Shown here: positions 42,681 through 51,356 of the stretch, piece by piece
Position numbering within the stretch: position 1 is the first letter of the stretch
How the letters are laid out: each line of letters begins with the position of its first letter
DNA from: a virus
IMG/VR virus record: IMGVR_UViG_3300044701_002789
Location: 1-64,000 of that record
Length of the DNA stretch: 64,000 nt
Direction: 5' to 3' (one strand)
Position numbers and translations under genes: made by a program
The notes under the pieces: model-generated
Told to the model about the DNA's origin: nothing
What the model saw: the letters and a program-made list of their open reading frames with translations, nothing else
The model's database searches: none

Positions 42681-43256
42681 TTAATGATTTGGGTCAATAA
42701 AAATACCTTTATGTTGTACCGGATCCAATGGTTTAGATCCTTTCGCTTTTTGTTTTGGAGATCTATTTCTAACAATTCCCGCCTGAACTCCTTTTTCATT
42801 TGGTTCACTCATACCTTGAGTCCTACTATTCAATGAAGCACGACGAGATCCAACAGGTTGAGATACTAAAGTAGTTCCAGGTCTTGCTGCTGTAGATACA
42901 CTTTTTTTAATAGATTGCATTGCTTTTGCTGTAGAAACCGGATTTTTCGTATCTCCAGTTTTTGTAGAATTTTGAATAAAGGTATTTGGTTTGTCTCCAG
43001 GAGTATATTGTACTTTGATTGGATGTTTTTTATGTGTAAAAGTATGTGTATTAGATCGTTCATCATGCTTATAGTCAATATCAGGATCCCTTGGATTATT
43101 AATAGGACTAGCGAATCTATGCACAGATTGACTAACTTTACTAGTGTCAGTACCCGCATTTTTTGCTGCACTTAAAGGACTTTCTTTACCCCCTCTTAAT
43201 CTTTTTGCTGCCGGAGGAATCCAAGCATCTGCCATAAACTGCTTAAATGTCTTCAT
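42681..43256 (-). CDS. Probable internal head protein with capsid-targeting-like N-terminus
   Basis: 191 residues from the ATG at 43256, which overlaps the lysozyme stop. The N-terminus MKTFKQFMADA is like the capsid-targeting sequences of T4 internal proteins (MKT-QEFI-EA). The rest is basic and low-complexity (KHDERSNTHTFTHKKHPIKV), as expected for a DNA-associated head protein. A TTG at 43262 is a less likely start. Confidence 0.5.
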   Translation of the reverse strand: MKTFKQFMADAWIPPAAKRLRGGKESPLSAAKNAGTDTSKVSQSVHRFASPINNPRDPDIDYKHDERSNTHTFTHKKHPIKVQYTPGDKPNTFIQNSTKTGDTKNPVSTAKAMQSIKKSVSTAARPGTTLVSQPVGSRRASLNSRTQGMSEPNEKGVQAGIVRNRSPKQKAKGSKPLDPVQHKGIFIDPNH

Positions 43257-43882
43257 TTGCAACTATCTCCAGACCATAAGGCACCTTCTGCTTTGCGTCT
43301 TCTAAGAAGTCCTGCTTCTACATTTGTTCCTGGATTCCTATAAAGTTCAAGTGCTGCTGGAACTTCGTCCCACTTCTTCTCTCTAAGGACTCTGGTAATA
43401 GTATTAAATCCAGAAGAACCATAAAAATTAGCACCAAGATTATAGGCAAAACTGAGAAGTGCCCCCTGTTGTTTTTCATTCATTTCACTCCAATAAGGAA
43501 TTTTTTCAAGAGGTGGTAAATATTCCTTTTCTAATTGATAGATTAAAAGGTCGTCTGCTTCTTTTTGAGTAATTGTATTACCAATCATGAAACGAGAACC
43601 ATCCATTCTACGAGTGCTTCCCCATCCGATTGTAATTGGAAGTCCACCAGTAAGGGGATCATAATATGCTTTGAGGTGACATCCCTCAAATTCCTTGATT
43701 AAAGCAACTCCAGGATGTGGGAGTTTTCTTTGTATTTTATTTTCATTTCTAAATCTTCTCTTAAACTCTTCAACAACTTCTGGTGAAGTATGTTCTTGAA
43801 GATATTCAAAAGCATCAATTTGATAAGGTTCTCCAATGAAGAACTTTGCGGCATTTGTGAATTTAAAATCTGACATAATCAT
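43253..43882 (-). CDS. GH24 lysozyme (endolysin)
   Basis: 209 residues. ALIKEFEGCHLKAYYDPLTG, then GLPITIGWGSTRR, carries the GH24 catalytic Glu and Asp/Thr positions; the C-terminal NPGTNVEAGLLRRRKAEGAL is typical of the family. There is no signal peptide, so it would need a holin. The N-terminal ~60 residues are extra and may target the enzyme. Start overlaps the transpeptidase stop (ATGA). Confidence 0.85.
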   Translation of the reverse strand: MIMSDFKFTNAAKFFIGEPYQIDAFEYLQEHTSPEVVEEFKRRFRNENKIQRKLPHPGVALIKEFEGCHLKAYYDPLTGGLPITIGWGSTRRMDGSRFMIGNTITQKEADDLLIYQLEKEYLPPLEKIPYWSEMNEKQQGALLSFAYNLGANFYGSSGFNTITRVLREKKWDEVPAALELYRNPGTNVEAGLLRRRKAEGALWSGDSCK

Positions 43883-44391
43883 CCTTCTTGAAATACGGAA
43901 ACATAAACAGTCCCGGTTTTTGTGAGTGGTAGAAGTTTATCTCTTAAATCTTGATTATACATTCTCACACACCCATGTGTGGAGAATAAAGGTTGTTTAG
44001 GTGCCCATGCTCCAGGCCATCCAGCAGCACTCCCTCCTCCATGAATCATAATGCCTGCACGACCAAATTTTGATTCTTGATTTTCCAATTCAACCAAATC
44101 AAAACTATACCATCCATATGCCATCAGAGTTCTATCGTAACCAGGATTTGCTCCAACTCTTTCATAATCTCTGTAAATCTGTCCGATTCTATACAATCCA
44201 GGAGGAGTATCAGTTCTTACTGCACGAAACTCAAAGTCACTACCTTGCCCTCTTGCAAGTGCTGGAACTTCCCATAGAAGTTTTCCATCAAAACTAAATG
44301 CCTTTGCAGTTTCTACAATATCATTTACAATGATATGAGAATCTCCTTGTTTAAATCCAAATTCTTGTGGTCTACGTTTTGGTCCTATCAT
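43879..44391 (-). CDS. L,D-transpeptidase (YkuD-like)
   Basis: 170 residues. The active-site segment IMIHGGGS, then PLFSTHGCVRMYNQDLRD, contains the YkuD His and S-x-GC-x-R motif with the catalytic Cys. In bacteria these enzymes cross-link or modify peptidoglycan. A phage copy translationally coupled to a lysozyme is unusual and could alter the host wall or act as an amidase-like hydrolase. Confidence 0.8.
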   Translation of the reverse strand: MIGPKRRPQEFGFKQGDSHIIVNDIVETAKAFSFDGKLLWEVPALARGQGSDFEFRAVRTDTPPGLYRIGQIYRDYERVGANPGYDRTLMAYGWYSFDLVELENQESKFGRAGIMIHGGGSAAGWPGAWAPKQPLFSTHGCVRMYNQDLRDKLLPLTKTGTVYVSVFQEG

Positions 44392-44393
44392 GG

Positions 44394-44549
44394 TTAATAC
44401 CTAAACTCTTCTAACTTATCTAATATTTCATTAAGTTGCTTTTGCGCAAACAACTTACATTCATCACTACGGGATTCGTGCTGTAGTCTGTTTTTTTGTT
44501 GTAGAATTAAAATCTTGAAATGATCTTTCGTAATTTGCCCCCTTGACAT
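44394..44549 (-). CDS. Small helical hypothetical protein
   Basis: 51 residues: MSRGQITKDHFKILILQQKN, then RLQHESRSDECKLFAQKQLN. Helical and charged; it precedes the transpeptidase by 2 nt. Confidence 0.5.
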   Translation of the reverse strand: MSRGQITKDHFKILILQQKNRLQHESRSDECKLFAQKQLNEILDKLEEFRY

Positions 44550-44606
44550 AAGCACAAAAAATCCCCAACACCTTATTTAGGTATTAGGGATATTATATTA
44601 GTCAAT

Positions 44607-45134
44607 TCAAACGGATGCAGTTTCCCGAACAGTTGACTTCACATATTCTAGAACATTTTCTGGGGAGGATACTTCATAAGGATCAGTATCTGCATTATCC
44701 CTAAATCCAGGTTCAACAAAGATTTGTTCAATAATCCTGTTGTTTACCACAGCAGCATATCGCCAAGAACGCTCACCAAAACCAAGATTGGCCTTGGTAA
44801 CGAGTTGACCCATAGCACGAGTGAAGTAAGCATTGCCATCTGGAATAAGTTTTACATTTTTGATGTTTTGGTCTTGTGCCCAAGCATTCATCACAAATGC
44901 ATCATTGACGGAAATACAATAGATTTCATCAATACCCAATTCCTTAAATTCTTCAAACTTTTCTTCAAATCCAGGAAGTTGATATGCTGAGCAAGTTGGA
45001 GTAAATGCACCAGGAAGAGAGAAGATAACAACTCTCTTACTATCAAAAAGATCGTAAGCTTTACGTTTTACAAATTCGCCAGACTCCCGGAAAATAAACT
45101 CAACATTCGGAATCTGATTAGGTGTGTTTGTCAT
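44607..45134 (-). CDS. Peroxiredoxin (Prx5-like)
   Basis: 175 residues. VVIFSLPGAFTPTCSAYQLP holds the peroxidatic Cys in the PGAFTPTCS motif of the Prx5 subfamily. A conserved Arg lies in SWRYAAVVNNR. It probably reduces peroxides formed during light-driven infection; it is in the same transcription unit as the hli genes. Confidence 0.9.
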   Translation of the reverse strand: MTNTPNQIPNVEFIFRESGEFVKRKAYDLFDSKRVVIFSLPGAFTPTCSAYQLPGFEEKFEEFKELGIDEIYCISVNDAFVMNAWAQDQNIKNVKLIPDGNAYFTRAMGQLVTKANLGFGERSWRYAAVVNNRIIEQIFVEPGFRDNADTDPYEVSSPENVLEYVKSTVRETASV

Positions 45135-45142
45135 AGTTTACC

Positions 45143-45262
45143 TCACCACACTCCCGGAATTATCTGCCCACTAACGAAATATGCGCCGACTGCGGCAACG
45201 AATCCAAGCATCGCCAGTCTTCCGTTCCAACGTTCGGCAAATTCAGTAAAAATTTTGTTCAT
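45143..45262 (-). CDS. hli: High-light-inducible protein (short)
   Basis: 39 residues: FTEFAERWNGRLAMLGFVAA, then VGAYFVSGQIIPGVW. The E-x2-NGR-AM-GF chlorophyll-binding helix is intact. GAGGAG precedes the ATG. Hli proteins bind chlorophyll and protect photosystem II. Confidence 0.9.
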   Translation of the reverse strand: MNKIFTEFAERWNGRLAMLGFVAAVGAYFVSGQIIPGVW

Positions 45263-45273
45263 TTGAGTACTCC

Positions 45274-45360
45274 TCAATAAGTTTTAGATAGTTGATTAAC
45301 AGAGTGTGCAAGAAGCACAAAAAATGCAATACTAGTAACAGTAAAAATAACTTCAGTCAT
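45274..45360 (-). CDS. 28-residue membrane peptide between hli genes
   Basis: MTEVIFTVTSIAFFVLLAHS, then VNQLSKTY. It is a single hydrophobic helix whose ATG overlaps the upstream hli stop (TGATG). Its place between two hli genes suggests a thylakoid peptide. Confidence 0.5.
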   Translation of the reverse strand: MTEVIFTVTSIAFFVLLAHSVNQLSKTY

Positions 45361-45554
45361 CAGAAGATCCCGAAGAAGAAGTTGCCAGTGAGAGTATAAG
45401 AAATAAACCCAGCAATAATACCGACCATTGCCCAGCGCCCATTGACTCTCTCCTTGACTTGATTAGGGGTTAGCATTCCATAATTTTCATAATACATTAC
45501 GGGTTCTTTTGCGAAGAGATTTTGCTGACCCCTTTCATTTGTCGTAACCGTCAT
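45360..45554 (-). CDS. hli: High-light-inducible protein
   Basis: 64 residues. The N-terminal extension (LFAKEPVMYYENYGMLTPNQ) is followed by the hli helix KERVNGRWAMVGIIAGFISY. It is the first gene after a strong early promoter. Confidence 0.9.
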   Translation of the reverse strand: MTVTTNERGQQNLFAKEPVMYYENYGMLTPNQVKERVNGRWAMVGIIAGFISYTLTGNFFFGIF

Positions 45555-45579
45555 TGTTAATTTTTGTAACTACTCCAGT

Positions 45580-45608
45580 AGTATATAGGAAGAAAAAGAA
45601 AAAGTCAA
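45580..45608 (-). promoter_or_regulatory. Sigma70-like promoter of hli-peroxiredoxin unit
   Basis: TTGACT (45608-45603) and TATACT (45585-45580) with 17-nt spacing, 25 nt upstream of the first hli. Confidence 0.75.
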
Positions 45609-45663
45609 GGGGGGAACCCACCCCTTGACCAGTTTTGTCAGGGATTACTGACGAGCATCAAGT

Positions 45664-46569
45664 TCAGAACTTGAATCCAAGACCAGCAGTAAGAACTGGG
45701 GAATAAGTGCCGTCAGTAGCACCATAGGCATTAGCAGCAGTGGTGGTTGGGAACTTCAGGTCAGCAAAACCAACGAGAGAGTTGGTCAGACGACCTTCAA
45801 GACCAAGAGCAAATACGACTTGACCACGATCACCAACAGCAGACTGGAAGTTAGCATCAGTGTTGTTAACAAAAGGAATTTGATAACCAACACCGGTATA
45901 GATGTTAGCACGACTTACGCCACTGGACGCCTTAGAAATACTCCAATCATAAGAGAGGAGAGCACCACCACCAGCACCAATTTCACCTGCAGGAGTGCCA
46001 ACAAAGTTGACATATGGACGAACGGAGATGGCGTTCTGATTGTTGAAGGTTTTTACAGCATAACGACCCTGAACCGTGCCACCAGCAATAGTACGTTCTG
46101 CATCGTAACCATTACCATCAACACCTTGTTGGTTCAGAAGAACACCGGCACCGAGGTAATTACCAACTCCTTGTGCCTTTTGAGCAGCAGCAAGTTCAAG
46201 AGCACTTACCCGTGAATTAGTTGCAGCAATCTCACGGGAGAATTCTGCACGGAGAGCAGCAGCAGTACGAGCATCTGCTTCAGTATAGAATTGAGTGATA
46301 TTATCAAGGCAAGCATTAGTCAATGCGGCAAGTTCAGAACGAGTTGCAGGTTGACCAGGACGGAAAGTACCATCGGGATAACCAGCAACGCAACCATAAC
46401 GACTAATCAGGTTTGAGATTGCCTGATAAGACCATTCGGTTGGTTGAACGTCACGCAGTTGTGAAACACTGGTAACTTGTGCCATTGCAGGAGCAGCGGT
46501 AGTAGCAACAACAGCGGCAGCAATAAAAGAACGAATCATCATAGAGTTTTGTTTTTTAATAAACGACAT
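45664..46569 (-). CDS. Outer-membrane beta-barrel protein with SLH domain (cyanobacterial porin-like)
   Basis: 301 residues. A signal peptide (MIRSFIAAAVVATTAAPAMA) is followed by an SLH domain (EWSYQAISNLISRYGCVAGY, PDGTFRPGQPATRSELAALT), a short coiled coil and a ~160-residue C-terminal barrel ending in LGFKF (terminal Phe). SLH plus coiled coil plus barrel is the plan of cyanobacterial porins, but this barrel is much shorter than the usual ~400 residues, more like an 8-strand OmpA/OmpW type. Codon use is G/C-rich. It is probably host-derived and exported to the outer membrane. Confidence 0.8.
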   Translation of the reverse strand: MSFIKKQNSMMIRSFIAAAVVATTAAPAMAQVTSVSQLRDVQPTEWSYQAISNLISRYGCVAGYPDGTFRPGQPATRSELAALTNACLDNITQFYTEADARTAAALRAEFSREIAATNSRVSALELAAAQKAQGVGNYLGAGVLLNQQGVDGNGYDAERTIAGGTVQGRYAVKTFNNQNAISVRPYVNFVGTPAGEIGAGGGALLSYDWSISKASSGVSRANIYTGVGYQIPFVNNTDANFQSAVGDRGQVVFALGLEGRLTNSLVGFADLKFPTTTAANAYGATDGTYSPVLTAGLGFKF

Positions 46570-46572
46570 TTT

Positions 46573-46599
46573 GTTAAGAATTACAACTGAATTCTTAAC
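46573..46599 (-). promoter_or_regulatory. Hairpin at 5' end of porin-like mRNA
   Basis: GTTAAGAATT / AATTCTTAAC, 10 bp with a 7-nt loop, located between the promoter at 46608-46636 and the start codon. It could stabilise the mRNA. Confidence 0.6.
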
Positions 46600-46607
46600 A
46601 CCTATTT

Positions 46608-46636
46608 AGTGTACACCAGAAGCGTCCGGTTGTCAA
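46608..46636 (-). promoter_or_regulatory. Sigma70-like promoter of porin-like gene
   Basis: TTGACA (46636-46631), 17 nt, TACACT (46613-46608). Confidence 0.7.
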
Positions 46637-47424
46637 GCTTTCTTTGCGGATGGTTCGGTAATCCGTCCAAGATAGGGGTCATAATTGGTTATTTGCTCAA
46701 TCGTTATTTCAGAACCTTGCTTCTGCCAAAAATCTAATATTGCATTATGACTATTGCGATGAAACACGTCAATATGTTCCGGATGAATAGAAGACCCAAG
46801 TTCTATTTTATAAAGAAGAACTGGAGTCGCATAAGTAACGCCAGAATTGTAAATTAGGTCATCTGCAACTGGTCTTGGTCTAACACCATTATCCAATTTA
46901 TACTTATCATCGCGAATATGATTTTTGATCAATTTTGAAGCATGATGACGAGTAATAACATAACAAGCAGTAGAAAAGTCATTTACGAATCTAGTATGAA
47001 TAGGAACTACAATATCACCCGTGCAAATAATTGCCAATTGAATTACATCCCAAGCATAAGGAGCGCGAGCAATAAAATCTTGCCAAGTAAAACTCCAATA
47101 CTTCACTAACTCCAAATTACAATCATCTTCCATGATAATTGCATAAGGAGTATCAGATGTCTCATACCAATGTTTAATCGCTTTTAGATGAGATGTGACA
47201 CAACCAATTTCTCCAGAAGTCATAGAATCTGGATATTTACCTTTTATGATTTCACTCAAATCATCTTCTCGCCCATCATAAGCAGATATACGGGTATAAT
47301 TTTCAATTTCCCAATACTTAAATTGATCTTCCATATACTGTTTTCTTTCTGGTTGTTCATCCAGATTGAGATAATATACGGGACCAAAGTTTTTAAGTTT
47401 ATATGCTGATTTATTTTTATCCAT
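46633..47424 (-). CDS. Glycosyltransferase family 25
   Basis: 263 residues. VYYLNLDEQPERKQYMEDQF at the N-terminus, TSGEIGCVTSHLKAIKHWYE in the middle and YAIIMEDDCNLE (metal-binding EDD) are GT25 (LPS-type galactosyl/glucosyltransferase) motifs. It is the last gene of the glycan cassette and overlaps the previous one by 8 nt. Confidence 0.8.
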   Translation of the reverse strand: MDKNKSAYKLKNFGPVYYLNLDEQPERKQYMEDQFKYWEIENYTRISAYDGREDDLSEIIKGKYPDSMTSGEIGCVTSHLKAIKHWYETSDTPYAIIMEDDCNLELVKYWSFTWQDFIARAPYAWDVIQLAIICTGDIVVPIHTRFVNDFSTACYVITRHHASKLIKNHIRDDKYKLDNGVRPRPVADDLIYNSGVTYATPVLLYKIELGSSIHPEHIDVFHRNSHNAILDFWQKQGSEITIEQITNYDPYLGRITEPSAKKA

Positions 47425-48229
47425 TATATTTTTTTAGATAATCTTGTTTTGAGTAATATTTTTGCAATTGTAATTTGTCCATAGATTGAATTTGTTTCCA
47501 AATATCATTATTGTTTACCATGTGTGGATTAGTGATCCAAGAATTATGTCCCCTAGAATGCTCCAAATGATAAATGGTATCTTCAATTCTCTCAATATTA
47601 TACCCCAAAGTCGTAAATCTGTAAAATCTCTCCTTATCCTCTGGGGCATATGCTACAAAGTTTTCATTTTCCATACCACCTTCAATATAGACTTTACGGT
47701 TAAAAAACTGCACCCACCCAAAGTCGGAAAGATATTTGTTAGAGTTTTTTTCAAGATAATCATAATCAAGTGTTTCTAAAAACTTAGAAACAATCTCATC
47801 ACTAGGAGGAACCTGCCTTTGCCATGTACCTTGTCCGTATGGATAAACTACATCACATTCATCTCTTAAAATAGATTCATATGCAAGTTTATAAGAATGC
47901 AGAGGAAGAATTACATCACAATCATAATTTACTACAACTTTAGTATCGGATTCCATAATCATTTCATTCAAAATTCTTTGACGATGAAAAGTAGAATCTA
48001 AACTTTTTTCAAAAATATGATTAATATTAATATCAACTTCAAGTATGGATTTTAGTATAGGAAGTGCTTCCTTCTTAAATATAGATTCAGAATCAACTTC
48101 TTTAATAATAATATTTGCATCAAAGTTTTCCAATAAAAATGCTGTAGTTGCAATTACATTACGAAGACGATCAGATGATTCAATACGAATTGGAATAATA
48201 AATGTTGCTTCAGTTAAATCTATTTTCAT
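47417..48229 (-). CDS. Glycosyltransferase, GT-A with GT7-like C-terminus
   Basis: 270 residues. TFIIPIRIESSDRLRNVIAT and VVVNYDCDVILP (DxD) are GT-A elements; WVQFFNRKVYIEGGMENENF, then VAYAPEDKERFYRF, follows the galactosyltransferase C-domain pattern (GG--E-F---PED). It overlaps both neighbours. Confidence 0.75.
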   Translation of the reverse strand: MKIDLTEATFIIPIRIESSDRLRNVIATTAFLLENFDANIIIKEVDSESIFKKEALPILKSILEVDININHIFEKSLDSTFHRQRILNEMIMESDTKVVVNYDCDVILPLHSYKLAYESILRDECDVVYPYGQGTWQRQVPPSDEIVSKFLETLDYDYLEKNSNKYLSDFGWVQFFNRKVYIEGGMENENFVAYAPEDKERFYRFTTLGYNIERIEDTIYHLEHSRGHNSWITNPHMVNNNDIWKQIQSMDKLQLQKYYSKQDYLKKYNG

Positions 48230-48974
48230 TTGGATAATTTCTAGTATCTTTATTTTTTTCTAAAACATAATCTAATTCTTCTTGATTTACCATCCAAGAA
48301 CCTTCCGGATGATCAATTACTTTATTGTAAATCACACTGGAAGAACTAATTCTATTTGAGTGTTCTCTATTTGATATTAAATAATCATCAATAATAAATG
48401 GCATTCCATTTTCATATCTCATCCTATGATAAAAATCTGTGTCCATTAATAATTGAAGTTTTTCATCAAACCCAACAAACTTATCAGTCAAAAAAGAAAC
48501 ACATGACGGACTACCAAGAAGATTTCTACCTTCTAACATCATATCAGTCCATCTCGGAATCATGGGTCTAAAGTGTTGATTTCCATTCTGAGTATGCGCA
48601 AATCCATTAAAACACCAATTACAAGATTTATCATAAAATGCCAATTTTATTTTGGATAATGCAAATTTATCAATAAAGAGATCATCTTGGAAGATTAGTT
48701 TAGTAATTTTCCCACTACACATTTCAACCGCAGAATTTGTATTTGCTGGACCATTACCAAGATTTTCTTCATTCTTAAAGTACTTTATCTCAAAGTAATT
48801 TGCATATTGCCCACATACTTCAAGAATAGAATCGTCCTTAGATTGATCGGAAATACAAACTTCAAAATTCTTGAAGTCTTGAATTCGGATTGTTTCAAAT
48901 AACTCAGAAAGATAACGATCACCAATACCTTTCATCTCATAAGTTGGAATTGCAATAGAAATCTCAGGCATCAA
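48210..48974 (-). CDS. Glycosyltransferase family 2
   Basis: 254 residues. MPEISIAIPTYEMKGIGDRY, then FEVCISDQSKDDSILEVC and ITKLIFQDDLFID (QDD metal motif), is the GT2 fold. LLMDTDFYHRMRYENGM is the acceptor-side motif. It is coupled to the fucosyltransferase gene by a 4-nt overlap. Confidence 0.85.
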   Translation of the reverse strand: MMPEISIAIPTYEMKGIGDRYLSELFETIRIQDFKNFEVCISDQSKDDSILEVCGQYANYFEIKYFKNEENLGNGPANTNSAVEMCSGKITKLIFQDDLFIDKFALSKIKLAFYDKSCNWCFNGFAHTQNGNQHFRPMIPRWTDMMLEGRNLLGSPSCVSFLTDKFVGFDEKLQLLMDTDFYHRMRYENGMPFIIDDYLISNREHSNRISSSSVIYNKVIDHPEGSWMVNQEELDYVLEKNKDTRNYPNENRFN

Positions 48975-49753
48975 ATTTTAGTCCAACGATCGGGAATAAT
49001 ATCTTCAGTATTATGACTTGCAGTATATCCACTATCCCCAAACCAGCGAGATGGTGCAATTACATTATCAGATCCAGATAACCATGCACCCCACCAAGAG
49101 AATGAAGAATTTGCAATAATATGATGAGAACACATAGACATTAAACACATATCAATTAAATTCCAACCAGACTCAGAAACCATAAATCTATCAGATTCAA
49201 ATAACTCTTGCTGATTACACCATTCAATATCGTCAGAGAAAATAAGAACTGGAAGATTAGAATTAAATTTACTCAATGCTTCTTCATAATATTCAAGAGA
49301 GCATGGAGGATGATCTATGGATTTTTGCACATAATCAGTCCTTCTAACATGCAAAGATATTACTTCATCAAAGGTAAATACTTCCTTGCAAGGATTTATA
49401 ATTTCAGGTTTGAAAGTAAAGTCTTCACGAATACTATCTACAATGTGTGAAAAATACTTTTCCGTCTGAAAATACCCAAACAAATTCACATTATCTGGAC
49501 AGTTATTGACATACTCTTGAGAGTAATTATATTGCTTTTCTTGATAGTAATTACCTGACAAAAATTTTTTATTTTTTAAATTTGGGAGAGTAAATGCCTC
49601 AAACAACTGATGGTCTTCCCATTCATTTTTAAATTCCGATTCGGGAATACAAAACTCATATTCATTAGTTGCCGCAATTCCCCTAAGTGCTGCATACTGG
49701 AACATTTGGTTTCCAAGTCGCCCATGACGACCTATATGATTAAATCCGATCAT
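48971..49753 (-). CDS. Alpha-1,2-fucosyltransferase-like (GT11)
   Basis: 260 residues. GRHGRLGNQMFQYAALRGIA, VISLHVRRTDYVQ (HxRRxDY) and HHIIANSSFSWWGAWLSG are the three GT11 signatures. It transfers fucose or a related deoxysugar from a GDP-sugar, which fits the GDP-mannose-epimerase-like gene in the cassette. Confidence 0.85.
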   Translation of the reverse strand: MIGFNHIGRHGRLGNQMFQYAALRGIAATNEYEFCIPESEFKNEWEDHQLFEAFTLPNLKNKKFLSGNYYQEKQYNYSQEYVNNCPDNVNLFGYFQTEKYFSHIVDSIREDFTFKPEIINPCKEVFTFDEVISLHVRRTDYVQKSIDHPPCSLEYYEEALSKFNSNLPVLIFSDDIEWCNQQELFESDRFMVSESGWNLIDMCLMSMCSHHIIANSSFSWWGAWLSGSDNVIAPSRWFGDSGYTASHNTEDIIPDRWTKI

Positions 49754-50433
49754 AATTTTGTATTTTTTGGTAAGTGATAATGAAATCCAAAAGGTACTAT
49801 TCCTTCAGTTTCTTTAATTGGTTTTTCGTGAGCAAACTTAGCCGCAACTTCAATTGGAGCAAATTTACAACCACATCTTTCGTATATATGTCTATTATGG
49901 ACGCATATATTTCCATCTTCAGCAAAATTGTTTGCATTCATGTGTTTATAGAAGTTTCCCTGGTTAACATTCCATTCAACATGTTCATGTTTAGGGACAT
50001 CTAATAGTTTTTTACTTCTTAGACTAAATCCTCCATTACCAACTCTTTGGTGATTCCCAAATGGATCAACATATGCGTTTTGAGTATATTCCCAAGGAGC
50101 ACCAATATAATCATATTCTAACCAAGTATCATCCCATTTATTTGGATTAATGATAAATCCATCTGCTTGAATCAATAAGCAATGAGAAGTATCTACATGA
50201 TTTGTTAAATTGTAAATGCAATAATAACTATAATCATTTATGTTATTAATTTTATAACACTCAGAGTATTCAATGAAATTGGGAAGATCTTTTGGGGGTT
50301 CGTGAGTAACTAATTTCACTGAACCAAAATTAATTCCTTCAACACTTTTTTGGAATGCAAAATATGTTTGTGGAAAATTTATTGAAGAAATGCAAATAAG
50401 AGTTACATCAGGAAGATTAATCATCTTTTTCAA
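49750..50433 (-). CDS. DUF5672-type glycosyltransferase-like protein
   Basis: 227 residues. CLLIQADGFIINPNKWDDTW, then YDYIGAPWEY and RVGNGGFSLRSKKLLD, is the DUF5672 pattern, considered a GT-A-like family. It overlaps the neighbouring genes by 4 and 17 nt. Confidence 0.75.
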   Translation of the reverse strand: MKKMINLPDVTLICISSINFPQTYFAFQKSVEGINFGSVKLVTHEPPKDLPNFIEYSECYKINNINDYSYYCIYNLTNHVDTSHCLLIQADGFIINPNKWDDTWLEYDYIGAPWEYTQNAYVDPFGNHQRVGNGGFSLRSKKLLDVPKHEHVEWNVNQGNFYKHMNANNFAEDGNICVHNRHIYERCGCKFAPIEVAAKFAHEKPIKETEGIVPFGFHYHLPKNTKL

Positions 50434-51355
50434 TTGATTGATTGATTATTTTATCGTAAAAATTTTGGATATCTAAATTATCAAGATTTATATCTTGCAT
50501 TTCATCATAAAGATATTGATTAGATTTCAGGAGTTCTTCTGTTACGTCTGAATATTGATCAACAAAAAGGACAGGATAATCTCTAAAAAGATATTCAAGA
50601 TATTTATTCTTCTTCATAACAGGAACTCTTCTCATATAAAGACACTCCCAGTTACGATGGCAATCTATTGCATTCCCGATGGGACAAATCATAAATTTAG
50701 ATTGTTGTAAAGAGGTTAGATATTCTTCATAATTAACTGACCCAAATTCAACTTTTGCCCAGGATTTATCTAAAAATAATTCATTTATACCAGACCTTTC
50801 GGTAAAATTGGTATGAATACTGTGGTTAACATAAAGAAGGTTTTCAGTATAACCTTTTTGATTAACCATAAATGACAATAGTATTTCATGTCTATTGTCA
50901 TTATTACTCATCTTTCGTTGAAGACCATAAGGAATTGGATTAACTTTTCCACCAAAACTTATTGCATTTACAGCATTCACACTTAAAACATTATCTGGTA
51001 TTTTGTCAAAAATAACATCATCAATTGGAGTATCTTCTAAATTTGTAAAAATAATAAATTTTTTATCTGGAAAGTTTGAGCATAATTCTAAAAGATCATT
51101 CTCTTCTAATAAGGAATTTACATAAGATCTATCCTGAGGTTTTAAATTTTTAATTTCTCTCCTATAAAGTCTTATATTATCAATAAAAAGAGTCATGTAC
51201 TCTTTAGATTCAAATAAAACTTTTTCAACAAATTCTAAATTTAATAAATTTGCAGGTTTCATAAAGTGATTTGGAATGCTTCCAAAACTTCCAGATTGGT
51301 CTCCAAAAGAGTAGTCGCAGAGATTTGAAAGACTTACGCCATCAAGTAATTTCAT
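50417..51355 (-). CDS. Exostosin-like glycosyltransferase
   Basis: 312 residues from the ATG at 51355, one base after the upstream stop. The C-terminal SKFMICPIGNAIDCHRNWEC, then LYMRRVPVMKKNKYLEYLF, is the nucleotide-sugar-binding half seen in exostosin-like (GT-B) enzymes. No transmembrane anchor is visible. Confidence 0.7.
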   Translation of the reverse strand: MKLLDGVSLSNLCDYSFGDQSGSFGSIPNHFMKPANLLNLEFVEKVLFESKEYMTLFIDNIRLYRREIKNLKPQDRSYVNSLLEENDLLELCSNFPDKKFIIFTNLEDTPIDDVIFDKIPDNVLSVNAVNAISFGGKVNPIPYGLQRKMSNNDNRHEILLSFMVNQKGYTENLLYVNHSIHTNFTERSGINELFLDKSWAKVEFGSVNYEEYLTSLQQSKFMICPIGNAIDCHRNWECLYMRRVPVMKKNKYLEYLFRDYPVLFVDQYSDVTEELLKSNQYLYDEMQDINLDNLDIQNFYDKIINQSIEKDD

Positions 51356-51356
51356 T

